Positions 52,701 to 61,972 of a stretch of DNA of 64,000 nt are shown here, piece by piece. Source of the DNA: Streptomonospora sp. PA3 (GTDB lineage: Bacteria; Actinomycetota; Actinomycetes; Streptosporangiales; Streptosporangiaceae). Each line of letters opens with the position of its first letter. Position 1 is the stretch's first letter. Both the position numbers and the translations under genes were made by a program. The stretch is taken from positions 20,421 through 84,420 of the forward strand of contig NZ_VTZW01000016.1 of the NCBI RefSeq assembly GCF_009728995.1, written 5' to 3'. The notes beneath the pieces were generated by a model. That model searched no databases, was not told the DNA's origin, and saw only the letters and a program-made list of their open reading frames with translations.

Positions 52701-53603
52701 TCACTCCGGTTTGGCCGAGCCCTGGTCGGAGGAGGGCCCCTGGGCGCCCTCGGTGGAGGCCGCCAGCGTCCGGTCCTCGCCGTCGGCGGCGGTCTCGGCA
52801 CCGGCGCCTTCGCCGCCCGCGCCTTCGCCGGCCTCGTCCTTGCGGCCCTCGCCCGCGGGGCCCTCATCGGAGTACCGGCTGCTCAGCTTGACCGGAGCGC
52901 TCCGGGACCGGCGCCGCAGCAGGTTGAGGACCTCCACGAACAGCGAGAAGCCCATGGCCGTGTAGATGTAGCCCTTGGGCACGTGGAAGCCGAGGCCGTC
53001 GGCGACCAGGGTCATGCCGATGAGCAGCAGGAAGGCCAGGGCCAGCATCTTGACGGTGGGGTGCTTGTGCACGAACCGGCTCAGCGGCGCGGCCAGCACC
53101 AGCATGACGATCACGGCGATGACCACGGCGGCGACCATCGCCCAGATGCCGTAGGGCTGGTCGCCGATCATGCCCACCGCGGTGATGACCGAGTCCAGCG
53201 AGAAGACGATGTCCAGCGCGACGATCTGCACGAGCACCGCGCCCAGCGTGGCGCGCACCGCCGAGCCGGCGTGGTCCTCCTCGCCTTCGAGGCTGTCGTG
53301 GATCTCGTAGGTGGCCTTGCCGATGAGGAAGAGACCGCCCACGAGCAGGATGAGCGACTGGCCGCTGAAGTCGTGGCCGGCGACGGAGAACAGCGGGGCC
53401 GTCAGCTGCATGATGAGCGTGATGGAGCCGAGCAGCGCCAGGCGGCTGATCAGAGCGAGGCCGATGCCCCACTGGCGGGCGCGTGCCTGCTGGTGTTCGG
53501 GCAGCTTGCTCGCCAGGATCGAGATGAAGACGAGGTTGTCGATGCCGAGAACGATCTCCAACGCGGTCAGCGTGAAGAATCCGATGATCAGATCCGTGGT
53601 CAT
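52701..53603 (-). CDS. TerC-family membrane protein
   Basis: A 300-residue protein with seven or so hydrophobic helices in the first 230 residues and the two acidic family motifs, LEIVLGIDNLVFIS and DIVFSLDSVITAVGM, followed by a 70-residue acidic Gly/Glu/Ala-rich tail. TerC/Alx proteins are linked to metal (Mn) export and, in relatives, loading of metal onto exported enzymes. No yybP-ykoY riboswitch was recognised upstream. Confidence 0.92.
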   Translation of the reverse strand: MTTDLIIGFFTLTALEIVLGIDNLVFISILASKLPEHQQARARQWGIGLALISRLALLGSITLIMQLTAPLFSVAGHDFSGQSLILLVGGLFLIGKATYEIHDSLEGEEDHAGSAVRATLGAVLVQIVALDIVFSLDSVITAVGMIGDQPYGIWAMVAAVVIAVIVMLVLAAPLSRFVHKHPTVKMLALAFLLLIGMTLVADGLGFHVPKGYIYTAMGFSLFVEVLNLLRRRSRSAPVKLSSRYSDEGPAGEGRKDEAGEGAGGEGAGAETAADGEDRTLAASTEGAQGPSSDQGSAKPE

Positions 53604-53726
53604 GGCGGGGTCGTCAGCTCCGAGTGATCAGCCGTCAGGGGACATGTGGGGGCGCATGGAGTCTAGGTCATCCCGATGTGTGCGATCGGTAAAACCCGGC
53701 ACTGCGCGGCGGCCGGATGAGGACGC

Positions 53727-55430
53727 TCAGATTCCCAGCAGGGTGCGCAGGTGGCGCGGCGGCGGGGAGCCGTGGGCCAGGACGCTGTCGTGGACGGTGC
53801 GCCGGGGTGCGCCCGGAAGCGCGGCGGCCAGGTCGCGCACGATCGCCGAGACCTCCTGGTCGCCGACGTAGTAGGTGGCCAGCTGCGCGCTGCTGAGCTG
53901 GGCGCGGCGCCATTTGCCCGCGGCCTCGCCCTCCTCCTGGTGGCCGCGTTCCACGAGCAGGGACATGGCCTCGGATTCGGTCATGCCGTGCGCGTGGACG
54001 CGGACGTCCAGGATCGCGTTGATGATCATGCGGAGCCGGGTCTTGAGCTGGACGAGCCGCAGCCGCCGGTTGCGGTCGGGGTCGTCGGCGCACCAGCCGT
54101 CCTCCTGCAGGGCCTCCTCGGCATAGACCGCCCAGCCCTCGATGAAGGTGCCGCTGAGCAGGGCCCGGCGCAGCCGGGTGCCGCCGGAGTAGCGGGCGGC
54201 GTGGGAGAGCTGCAGCGCGTGGCCGGGCACGCCCTCGTGGACCATCAGCTCGCGCAGCATGTCGGCGTTGTACTCGCGGTAGAAGGACTCGCGCCGCGCA
54301 GCGGGCCAGTCGGCCGGCGGCGGGGCGACGGCGATGAGCGTGGGGCGCTCGGGCCGGGGCGAGAGCGGTCCGGGCGGGTCGCAATAGGCCACCGACATGC
54401 CGCGGCGGGACTCGGGCATCGGGATCACCCGCACCGGGTGGTCGGGCAGGGTGGCGAAGTCGAGGTCGCGGACGCGCCCGGCCAGGTGCTCCAGCGCCTG
54501 CTCGCAGGTGGGCCGCACGGTCTGCTCGGCGGTCGCGCCCTCAGCCGCGATGCGGTCGAGCACCTCGCGCACCTGGCCGGGGCGCGGCGGCGCGCCGGCG
54601 AAGTCGGAGGCGGTCTCGGCGATGGCCTCCTCGGTGGCCAGCAGGTCGCTTTCGGCCCGGGTGAGCAGCGCGTCCTGGGACAGTTCGGAGTCGAGCGTGT
54701 ACCACAGCCGGGCGGCGTGGTCGCGCGCTCCCAGGCGCGGGTCGGCGTCGGCGGTCTCGGCCCGGGAGCGCAGCCAGCCGATGTGCTCGCGCAGCGCCGC
54801 CGCCGCGGTCTCGCGGGCGTCGTCGGCCGTGGAGCGCAGCGACGGGACCTGCGCGACGAGGGGGTCGACACCGCTGCCGAGCAGTCCCAGGACGCCCTCG
54901 GCCCACCCGATCGCGGTCTGCACGTGGACGCGCGGCATGCCGGGGCCGCCGTCGAGGCGGCTGCGCGCGGTGGCGAGGAACTCGGGGACGGCGGCGCAGC
55001 GCGCGGCGATCGCCCGCAACCGCTCGTCGGCCGGCAGGTCCTCGGCGGCGATGAGGCCGTAGAGGGCGTCGCCGGGAAGGTGCACCAGCGGGTCCCAGGC
55101 CTGCGGCCGCAGCTCGGTGAGCTGCCACAGGTCGGCGGAGACGCGGTTGCGCAGCATCTCAAGGTCGACCCGGTCGGCGGCGGGCAGCAGCAGGTCGTCG
55201 ATCTCGTCGAGGGCGCCCAGGGCGTCGGTCAGCACACCGGCGCGGCGGGCGTCGGCCTCGGCGGAGTGGTCGGTGAGCCGGTCGGAGAAGCGGTGGTCCC
55301 CGAGGTCGTCGGCCCACTCGGGGGCGTCGCCGAGCAGGGCGTCGAGGATGTTCTCGCCGACGGAGCGGAAGCGGTCCGTCATGGCGTTGGCACCGGGGTC
55401 GGGCTGGTCGCCGGAAGGGTCGGAAGTCAT
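53727..55430 (-). CDS. DUF885 family protein (zinc-peptidase-like)
   Basis: A 567-residue soluble protein of the DUF885 family, with the HExxxH-like motif MVHEGVPGHALQ and downstream GTFIEGWAVYAEE providing the third ligand and a conserved Glu; the C-terminus carries GQ-type helices (AQLATYYVGDQEV). No signal peptide, so probably cytoplasmic. The start is ATG 55430; M17 (55382) is an alternative. Substrate unknown. Divergent from the cyclase-family gene. Confidence 0.9.
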   Translation of the reverse strand: MTSDPSGDQPDPGANAMTDRFRSVGENILDALLGDAPEWADDLGDHRFSDRLTDHSAEADARRAGVLTDALGALDEIDDLLLPAADRVDLEMLRNRVSADLWQLTELRPQAWDPLVHLPGDALYGLIAAEDLPADERLRAIAARCAAVPEFLATARSRLDGGPGMPRVHVQTAIGWAEGVLGLLGSGVDPLVAQVPSLRSTADDARETAAAALREHIGWLRSRAETADADPRLGARDHAARLWYTLDSELSQDALLTRAESDLLATEEAIAETASDFAGAPPRPGQVREVLDRIAAEGATAEQTVRPTCEQALEHLAGRVRDLDFATLPDHPVRVIPMPESRRGMSVAYCDPPGPLSPRPERPTLIAVAPPPADWPAARRESFYREYNADMLRELMVHEGVPGHALQLSHAARYSGGTRLRRALLSGTFIEGWAVYAEEALQEDGWCADDPDRNRRLRLVQLKTRLRMIINAILDVRVHAHGMTESEAMSLLVERGHQEEGEAAGKWRRAQLSSAQLATYYVGDQEVSAIVRDLAAALPGAPRRTVHDSVLAHGSPPPRHLRTLLGI

Positions 55431-55544
55431 CGCGTGCTATCTTCCCCCGTCGCCGCGTGCGACGCACACCCTGTCAGCAGGACCGCAGGCGGCCGGGCGC
55501 GGACCGAAAGCGCCTGCGCCGGGCGGAAACGAGCGGAGGAGACC

Positions 55545-56210
55545 GTGCAGATCACCCGTATCGTCGACTTGAGCCGGACCGTGGGGCCGCAGACCCAGGC
55601 GTTTCCGGGCGACCGCAAGCCGCAGGTGGAGCGGTCGGCCACGGTCGCGGTCGAGGGCTACAACTCCAGCGACGTGCACATCAGCTCGCACAGCGGCACC
55701 CACGCCGACGCGCCCTTCCACTTCCTCGACGGCGGGCCCCGGCTGGAGGAGCTGCCGCTGGAGCGCTTCACCGGCCCGGCGGTGGTGGTGGACGCGACGG
55801 GGCGTCCCGACCGCTCCCCCATCACCGCGGCGGACCTGGAACCGTGGCGAGAGGGCTTCGCGCCGGGCGCGGCGGTCCTGGTGCGCACCGGGTGGGACGA
55901 GTACTACGGCACGCCGCGCTACTTCGACCATCCCTACCTGGACGCGGATGCGGCCCGGCTGCTCGCCGATTCGGGCGTGCGGTGCGTGGGCGTCGACGCG
56001 CCCAGTCCCGACTCCACGCCGCACGGCCCGCATCCGGTGGGCGATTGGGCGGCGCACACGGCCCTGCTGGGAGCGGGCGGCGTCATCGTCGAGAACCTGT
56101 GCGGGCTGGAGCGCATCGACTTCGCCGACCCGCTGTTCATGGCGCTGCCGATCCGCCTCAGCGGCGGCGACGGCGCGCCGGTGCGGGCGGTGGCCCTCCA
56201 GGCGGGTTGA
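55545..56210 (+). CDS. Cyclase-family protein (kynurenine formamidase-like)
   Basis: A 221-residue metal-dependent hydrolase. The family signature HxGTHxDxPxHF appears as SSHSGTHADAPFHF (H49, H53, D55, H59). The rest follows the fold: GVDAPSPDSTPHGPHP, ENLCGLERID, ALPIRLSGGDGAPVRAVAL. The start is GTG 55545 with GGAGGA 4 bp upstream. Could be a formamidase, isatin hydrolase or related; no kynurenine genes are nearby. Confidence 0.9.
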   Translation: MQITRIVDLSRTVGPQTQAFPGDRKPQVERSATVAVEGYNSSDVHISSHSGTHADAPFHFLDGGPRLEELPLERFTGPAVVVDATGRPDRSPITAADLEPWREGFAPGAAVLVRTGWDEYYGTPRYFDHPYLDADAARLLADSGVRCVGVDAPSPDSTPHGPHPVGDWAAHTALLGAGGVIVENLCGLERIDFADPLFMALPIRLSGGDGAPVRAVALQAG

Positions 56211-56297
56211 GTCCGCGCGCCGGCCGCCGCCGGTACAGGGTGTCGCCGCCCGCGCCCCCGGCCGGAGCGCGGGCAGGCGCAGGCCCGGCGCGCGGCT

Positions 56298-56334
56298 CGC
56301 CGCCGAGCGCAGGTGCGGCGTGCGCTCGGCGGCG
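56298..56334. terminator. Convergent terminator that matches the repeat-element core
   Basis: A perfect 14-bp stem CGCCGCCGAGCGCA / TGCGCTCGGCGGCG with a 9-nt loop between the convergent cyclase-family gene and cvnD. The arms are the same sequence as the core hairpin arms of the dispersed palindromic elements, without the rest of the element. Confidence 0.7.
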
Positions 56335-56352
56335 CGGGGCGGTGACGGGCCG

Positions 56353-56997
56353 CTACCGCCAGGAGCCCTGGCCGCCGGTGGAGGTGGGCTGGCCGGCGCC
56401 GCCGGGGTCGCCGACGGTGATGGCGTGCTCCACCAGCGTGATCAGGGTCGACTTGGTCGAGGAGCGGTCGCGCGCGTCGACCTGGACGATGGGGATCTCC
56501 GGGCTGAGCGTGAGCGCGTCGCGCACCTCGTTGGCCGCGTGCGGGTAGTACCCGTCGAAGCCGTTGATCGCCACGACGAACGGCAGCCGCGCCTCTTCGA
56601 AGTAGTCGATGGCCGGGAAGCAGTCGGCCAGGCGGCGGGTGTCGACGAGCACGACGGCGCCGATGGCGCCCTTGACCAGGTCGTCCCACATGAACCAGAA
56701 GCGGTGCTGGCCCGGGGTGCCGAACAGGTAGAGGATGAGGTCGGAGTCCAGGGAGACCCGGCCGAAGTCCATGGCCACGGTGGTGGTCTGCTTGTCCGGC
56801 GTCTTGGCGAGGTCGTCGACCCCGACGCTGGCGCTGGTCATGACCGCCTCGGTAGTCAGCGGCACGATCTCGGAGACGGAGCCGACGAACGTCGTCTTGC
56901 CTACACCGAAGCCTCCGGCGACGACGATCTTGACCGACGTCATCGCACTCGCCGCGGCACCGCCCTCGTCGGCCGCGCTAGAGCTTGCGAAGTCCAC
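56353..56997 (-). CDS. Conservon GTP-binding protein (CvnD)
   Basis: A small Ras-like ATP/GTP-binding protein of the conservon signalling complex. The 214-residue protein has the P-loop VVAGGFGVGKTTFVGSV, TTTVAMDFGRVSL (switch region), LYLFGTPGQHRFWFMW (DxxG-like region read as FGTPGQ), and VVAINGFDGYYP. The start GTG 56997 (MDFASSSAADEGG) overlaps the cvnC stop by 20 bp, as is typical of conservons; ATG 57012 would be five codons longer. Confidence 0.92.
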   Translation of the reverse strand: MDFASSSAADEGGAAASAMTSVKIVVAGGFGVGKTTFVGSVSEIVPLTTEAVMTSASVGVDDLAKTPDKQTTTVAMDFGRVSLDSDLILYLFGTPGQHRFWFMWDDLVKGAIGAVVLVDTRRLADCFPAIDYFEEARLPFVVAINGFDGYYPHAANEVRDALTLSPEIPIVQVDARDRSSTKSTLITLVEHAITVGDPGGAGQPTSTGGQGSWR

Positions 56998-57466
56998 TGA
57001 GCACCCTTTCAAGAAGGTTGGCGTTGGGCCGACTGTCGGTGTTGATCGACGACCTGATCTGCAGCAGTCCCTGTTCGGACATGTCCGCCACGAGCACCCG
57101 CGCTACACCGAGCGGGATGCGCAGCAGCGCCGAGATCTCGGCCACGGAACGCCATTCGCGGCACAGGTCGCTGATGGCCTGGCACTCGGGGGTGAGGGTC
57201 CCCGATTCGCTGCGCGCCGTGTCCGTCGAGGAGATCAGCGTCTCCAGCGGCAGCTGGGACTTGGGCTTGGTGCGCCCCTTGGTCACAGCGTAGGGGCGGA
57301 CCAGCGAACTGGGGGAACTGTTGGCCGCCGCCTGGTGGTCGGCGTTGTTCTGGGTTGGTCGTGGAAGATCCGCGCCGCCCGGGCCGACCGCCGGCGGCCT
57401 GGGGGCGCCGGCGGGCTGCTGCCCGAACCACGAGGCGCTCCCGGCATCTCGACTGTGAGGTGCCAC
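56978..57466 (-). CDS. Conservon DUF742 protein (CvnC)
   Basis: A 162-residue protein whose C-terminal 90 residues are DUF742: LVRPYAVTKGRTKP ... LPLETLIS ... LLRIPLGVARVLVADMSEQGLL, ending LLERVLSGLRKL. The fold is winged-helix-like. The start is GTG 57466 with AGGAGG 5 bp upstream (GTG 57469 is adjacent). Third gene of cvnA-B-C-D. Confidence 0.92.
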   Translation of the reverse strand: MAPHSRDAGSASWFGQQPAGAPRPPAVGPGGADLPRPTQNNADHQAAANSSPSSLVRPYAVTKGRTKPKSQLPLETLISSTDTARSESGTLTPECQAISDLCREWRSVAEISALLRIPLGVARVLVADMSEQGLLQIRSSINTDSRPNANLLERVLSGLRKL

Positions 57467-57489
57467 CACTTCCTCCTGTCGGTGGTGGT

Positions 57490-57891
57490 TCAGTGGATTC
57501 CCGAGGTACGCGCCGCCGGAGTCAGCGCACGCCCCGCCCGTTCGACGAGCAGGGTCATCTCGTAGGCGACCAGGCCGAGGTCGCATTCGGCCGCCGCGAG
57601 GACGGCCAGGCAGGAGCCGTCGCTGATCGACATGATCAGCAGCAGCCCGCGTTCCATCTCCACGACCGTCTGCGCGACGGCACCGCCTTCGAAGACCCGG
57701 GACGCGCCCTGGGTCAGGCTCGACAGTCCGGAGGCGATGGCGGCCAGCTGATCGGCTCGGTCGGCGGGGAACCCGGTCGAGGAGGCGAGTGGGAGCCCGT
57801 CGGAAGAGACGACGATCGCGTGCGCGACATCCGGCACCCGATTTGCGAAGTCAGTGATCAGCCAGTTGAGCTCGTTCACCGGTTGATTCAT
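57490..57891 (-). CDS. Conservon roadblock/LC7 protein (CvnB)
   Basis: A 133-residue roadblock/LC7-domain protein: LNWLITDFANRVPDVAHAIVVSSDGLPLASS, ERGLLLIMSISDGSCLAVLAA, GLVAYEMTLLVERAG. It is thought to regulate the small G protein CvnD. It lies 214 bp after cvnA, a wider gap than usual in conservons, and 23 bp before cvnC. Confidence 0.94.
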   Translation of the reverse strand: MNQPVNELNWLITDFANRVPDVAHAIVVSSDGLPLASSTGFPADRADQLAAIASGLSSLTQGASRVFEGGAVAQTVVEMERGLLLIMSISDGSCLAVLAAAECDLGLVAYEMTLLVERAGRALTPAARTSGIH

Positions 57892-58105
57892 CTGCTCTCC
57901 TGTCCGTTTCGGCCGGGGGATCGACCGCGGCCCGCGGGCCTCTCGTCGGCCGAAGGGGCTCCTGTAGTGACCTTATTCGGTTGCTTGCTGCTGATCGTCA
58001 CGGGAGGTGCGGATGATGCTAATCCATCGCTGTTCCGTGATATGTCAGGACCCCGCCCCGGTGGTCCGCGGCGAGACGGAGCGCGCCTTACCGTGCCCGC
58101 ACTGA

Positions 58106-61100
58106 TCACTGGTTCTCCTCGTTCGGCGAATCGCCGATCTGGTTGCGGCCTTCGCGGATCCCGCGCTGGAAGTTCGAGAAGCGGTTTCGGACCCGGTCTG
58201 CGGAGCGGGTCGGGACCTGCTTGACGTTCTCCGGCGTGGGAGCCGTTCCGGGCACAAGGTTTGCCTTAGGAACGCGTTTTGGCAAGCCCGAAGAGGTCAA
58301 TCCGCCCGCGATGGGCTCGGCGGCGGTCTGCGCCGCCTGCCAACCGCGGTCGGCCTCCGATCGCCAGTCGTCCTCGGTGCTGTAGGACTGCGGAGCAGCG
58401 GTGTCGGGGGCGTTGGGAGGCTGGTGAGCGCCCTGGGCGCCCTGGTCCTGCTGCATGTGCTGGTCACCCCGGTGCTGCCCCGAGGAGCCGTTGGCGCCCG
58501 CCGCCTCGGCCGCGCCGTAACGCGGCGCCGGGCCGTCCGAGTGGCGCTGCTGGAGCCGCTCGGTGCGACCGCCGCGATCGCCTCCGGCGCCCGAATCGGC
58601 GCCGAAGCGGGGCAGGGGTCCGGTCTCGGGCTCGGTCGCGGGTCCCCCGCTGCGGCGGCGGAACCAGTTGGACTCTATGGCGTCGAAGATCGGCAGGGTC
58701 TCCGAGCCGCTCTCGGGCGAGGGCGGAACGACGGTGTTCTGCCCCGCGCCGGCGCCTCCGTAGCGCCGGGAGAGATAGGCGGTGGAACCGTGGCCCTCGC
58801 GGTTCTCGGGCTCGTTCCACTCCGGCCGGCCCGTCTCGGCGCGGGACGGCTGCTGGCGGGAGTCCTCGGGCTGCCCCGTGTAGGGCGGGTGCTGGCCGTT
58901 GGCCCCGTTGGCCCAGCCGGCGTCGGCCGGGCCCGACTGCGACGCCCAGGGGTTCGCCGGTTCGGCGGGCAGGGCGAAGGACTGCGTGGGTGTGTCGTGG
59001 TCCTGCGCAGGGGAGGCCGGCGGCTGCGGGTTGGGCCGCTGCTCGCGCCAGCGGCGGGTGTCCCAGGCGTCCCACTGCGGCGCGCCGCTGTGGTGGTCGG
59101 CGCGCGGCGGCTCGGCTGGCTGGGGCGGCGCCGGGGGCTGCGGCGGGGCGGCGGGCGGCTGCTCGGGAGCGGCCGGGGGCTGCGGCGGCCGGCTGGGCTC
59201 GGACTGGGCGGGAGGCAGGTTCCATCCGCTGCCCGCCCACAGGTCCTCGCCGCTGGGCGGGTGCTCGTCGGCGGGCGCGGCCGCGGCGGGCTGGGGGCCG
59301 GTGCGGTTGACGCCCGGCTCGCGCTTGGGCAGCTGGGGCTGGGCGGTGTCGCGCCGCTCGCCCCAGACGGAGGGCTCGGGCGGGGCCGGGTTGGCCGCGA
59401 ACGCGGCGGCGGCTTCGGCGTAGGTGTCGGGCGTGCCCGGGGCCTCCAGGGCCTGCTGCGGCTCCACCGGCGTGATGAGCAGGTCGGGCGGGAAGAGGGC
59501 GGTGGCGGTGATGCCGCCGTTGTGGGCCTCGTCCAGGCGCACCCGGATGCCGTGGCGGGCGGCCAGGCGGCTGACCACGAACAAGCCCATGCGGCGGGAG
59601 ACGCCGACGTCGATGACCGGGGGCTCGGCGAGCCGCTCGTTGATGGCGCGGATCTCCTCGGGCGGCATGCCGATACCGCTGTCGGTGACCTCCACGCGCA
59701 CGCCGCCGTCCTCCAGGACCTGGGCGGTGACGGCGACCGGGGACTCGCTGGAGGAGAAGGCGGTGGCGTTCTCGACCAGCTCGGCTATGAGGTGGATGAC
59801 GTCGTTGACCGGGCGGCCCAGCACGGAGATGTGCGAGGGGGCGCGCACGTTGATGCGCTCGTACTCCTCGACCTCGGAGATGGCGCCGCGCAGCACGTCG
59901 ACCAGCGGCACCGGCTGGGCCCACTTGCGGGTGTTGTCCTGGCCGGAGAGGACCAGCAGGTTCTCGTTGTTGCGCCGCATGCGTGTGGCCAGGTGGTCCA
60001 GCTGGAACAGGTCGGAGAGCCGCTCGGAGTCCTGCTCGCCCTGCTCCAGGCCGTCGATCAGGCGCAGCTGGCGTTCCACCAGGGTCTGGCTGCGCCGGGA
60101 GAGGTTGACGAACATCGCGTTGACGTTGCTGCGCAGCGCCGCCTCGTCGGAGGCCAGGCGCAGCGCCACGCGGTGGACCTCGTCGAAGGAGCGGGCGACC
60201 TCGCCGATCTCGTCGCGGGAGCCCACCTCGATCGGGGCCACCTCGACCTCGCCGGCGGCCGCACTGGACTCCTGCATCCGTGAGATCGCACCGGGCAGGT
60301 CCTCCTCGGCGATGCGCAGCGCGCCCTCCCGCAGCGACCGCAGGGGGCGCACCAGGGAGCGCACCACCAGCGACGTCAGCGTGAAGACGGAGATGAGGAC
60401 GGCCAGGACCAGGATCGATTCGAGGATGGCCCGGTTCAGCGCGCTGGAGCGCAGGGACTCGGCCTGGGCGCGAACGGAGGAGGCCAGGTTCGACTCGATC
60501 TCGTTCATCTTGTCCAGGACGACGCCGACGACCTCCTGGTACTCCTGGGGCCTGTCGCCCTCGGTCAGGCCGCTGAGCTGCTGGTCGTCCCGGGCGCGCA
60601 TGAGGATGCGCAGCCGGGTGGTGGCCATCTGGCTGACCTCCGCGCCGACGAAGGTCTCCTCATACATCTGGCGCTGCTCGGGGGCGGCGTTGTTGCGGAA
60701 GTTCTCGCGCTCGTTCTCGAAGGTCGCGCGGCTGTCCTCGATCTCGGAGCGGATGCCCTCGGACATGCTGCCGCGGATGAGCGAGTGCAGCATCAGGGCG
60801 CCCTCGTAGGAGAGCTGGTCGCGCGCCTTGGCCACGCCGGTCAGCGCGCGCACGCTGGAGCGCAGCTCGGTGTCGCGCGTGCCCTCGGCGATGGTCTGGC
60901 TGAAGTCGGAGAGGGAGTCGAGGACCTGGGAGTACTTGCCGACCATCGGCAGGACGGTCAACCGGGTGTCCTGCACCTCTCCGCGCACCCGCTCCAGGTG
61001 GCCGAGGTCGCTCTGCATGTCCTTCAGGCGGAGCGCCGCCAGGTCGCTGCCGGGGTCGCCCAGGCCGTCGATGAGGTTCTGCACCTGCTGCTGGGCCTGG

Positions 61101-61513
61101 CGGCTCTCCTTGATCTGCTCCTGCAGGGCCGCCAGCGCCTCTTCGGAGCGCTCTTCAAAGTTGGGGTCGTCAGCGATGTAGGCGGCGGCCAGCATGCGCT
61201 CGCGGCCCAGCTCGGTCGACAGGTCGACGACGGCCTCGCCCAGCGCGGCGGCCTCCTCGATCCGGTCGTGGGTGACCGTGTTGACGATGCTCTCCGAGAT
61301 CCGCAGCCCGCCCAGGACCAGAGCGACCGCGGTGGGGATCACGATGAGCGCGATCAACCGGGGGCGCACGCGCCATTCGCGCGGTGCCCACCAGCGCCGC
61401 CTGGCCTCCGCCGGCGCGGCGGCGCGGTCGGCCTGCGGCACGCCGGGGGCGGCGCCGCCTCCATCATCTGTCGCTCGTGTCGACACGGACCCTCGCAACC
61501 CTTTCGTGTTCAC
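58106..61513 (-). CDS. Conservon sensor histidine-kinase-like protein (CvnA)
   Basis: A large membrane receptor: membrane helix 53-70, an extracytoplasmic nitrate/nitrite-sensing (NIT)-like helical domain (about 80-360), second helix 364-384, HAMP-like linker, a dimerisation helix with QLDHLATRMRRNNENLLVL, and HATPase with N582 (LIAELVENATAFS) and DSGIGM (611-616). The last 400 residues are a Pro/Gln/Ala-rich disordered tail ending RNRFSNFQRGIREGRNQIG. The start is uncertain: GTG 61513 (VNTKGLRGS), GTG 61486 or TTG 61627 are all open. First gene of cvnA-B-C-D. Confidence 0.9.
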   Translation of the reverse strand: MNTKGLRGSVSTRATDDGGGAAPGVPQADRAAAPAEARRRWWAPREWRVRPRLIALIVIPTAVALVLGGLRISESIVNTVTHDRIEEAAALGEAVVDLSTELGRERMLAAAYIADDPNFEERSEEALAALQEQIKESRQAQQQVQNLIDGLGDPGSDLAALRLKDMQSDLGHLERVRGEVQDTRLTVLPMVGKYSQVLDSLSDFSQTIAEGTRDTELRSSVRALTGVAKARDQLSYEGALMLHSLIRGSMSEGIRSEIEDSRATFENERENFRNNAAPEQRQMYEETFVGAEVSQMATTRLRILMRARDDQQLSGLTEGDRPQEYQEVVGVVLDKMNEIESNLASSVRAQAESLRSSALNRAILESILVLAVLISVFTLTSLVVRSLVRPLRSLREGALRIAEEDLPGAISRMQESSAAAGEVEVAPIEVGSRDEIGEVARSFDEVHRVALRLASDEAALRSNVNAMFVNLSRRSQTLVERQLRLIDGLEQGEQDSERLSDLFQLDHLATRMRRNNENLLVLSGQDNTRKWAQPVPLVDVLRGAISEVEEYERINVRAPSHISVLGRPVNDVIHLIAELVENATAFSSSESPVAVTAQVLEDGGVRVEVTDSGIGMPPEEIRAINERLAEPPVIDVGVSRRMGLFVVSRLAARHGIRVRLDEAHNGGITATALFPPDLLITPVEPQQALEAPGTPDTYAEAAAAFAANPAPPEPSVWGERRDTAQPQLPKREPGVNRTGPQPAAAAPADEHPPSGEDLWAGSGWNLPPAQSEPSRPPQPPAAPEQPPAAPPQPPAPPQPAEPPRADHHSGAPQWDAWDTRRWREQRPNPQPPASPAQDHDTPTQSFALPAEPANPWASQSGPADAGWANGANGQHPPYTGQPEDSRQQPSRAETGRPEWNEPENREGHGSTAYLSRRYGGAGAGQNTVVPPSPESGSETLPIFDAIESNWFRRRSGGPATEPETGPLPRFGADSGAGGDRGGRTERLQQRHSDGPAPRYGAAEAAGANGSSGQHRGDQHMQQDQGAQGAHQPPNAPDTAAPQSYSTEDDWRSEADRGWQAAQTAAEPIAGGLTSSGLPKRVPKANLVPGTAPTPENVKQVPTRSADRVRNRFSNFQRGIREGRNQIGDSPNEENQ

Positions 61514-61686
61514 CGCCTCAACCGCCGGATTCCTGATCCCTGTGAGCGGTGCCGGATCCCAATGCGGCCGAAGGGCCTGGATGATTCCGGACGAGCCTGA
61601 TCGGGCCAACCGCGCGCGGCGGTTCAACGCGGACTAGAGTGGGGATCCGCGTCCGGGCGCGCCCTCAGGGGGAATGAAGAGGCGTT

Positions 61687-61713
61687 GTGCACCATAAACC
61701 AAAAATGGTGCAC
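61687..61713. promoter_or_regulatory. Inverted repeat GTGCACCA-N11-TGGTGCAC
   Basis: Perfect 8-bp arms with an AT-rich 11-bp spacer, centred one to two helical turns from the next palindrome. Candidate operator for cvnA or the divergent peptidase gene; regulator unknown. Confidence 0.45.
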
Positions 61714-61719
61714 GTGAGG

Positions 61720-61734
61720 TTGATAGCGTATCAA
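61720..61734. promoter_or_regulatory. Palindrome TTGATA-GCG-TATCAA
   Basis: Perfect 6-bp arms with a 3-bp centre, seven bases right of the previous inverted repeat. It could be an operator; TTGATA could also serve as a -35 element on either strand. Confidence 0.4.
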
Positions 61735-61972
61735 TCGGCGCAGATGCCAGACCTCCTGCAGACGGTCCCCTACGGCTCCGACCGCGCTGCCCGGCCGCCC
61801 CACAGCGCTCTAACCTGGCCGGGCCTTCCTCACCTGCACCGGCAGGGCGGCGTTTCCGGTCTTCCGCAATCCCCCAGATAACTTTTTGGACACACCCCCG
61901 ACGTTCGGTGAATCGACCACCGCGTCATGTCATCGTTCCTGGTGAGCACCGCGATGTCGGGGGGAGCCACGC

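Larger units (their letters stand above)
61514..61972. other. Divergent intergenic region upstream of the conservon
   Basis: 459 bp without a recognised gene between cvnA and the VanY-like gene. The centre (61680-61740) is AT-rich and holds two inverted repeats, annotated separately. Further right, CCAGATAACTTTTTGGACAC (61873-61892) is another AT-rich patch that may belong to the promoter of the peptidase gene. Confidence 0.45.

Noticed and set aside
53604-53726. yybP-ykoY manganese riboswitch upstream of terC.
   Set aside because: The 120-bp leader lacks the conserved riboswitch loops.
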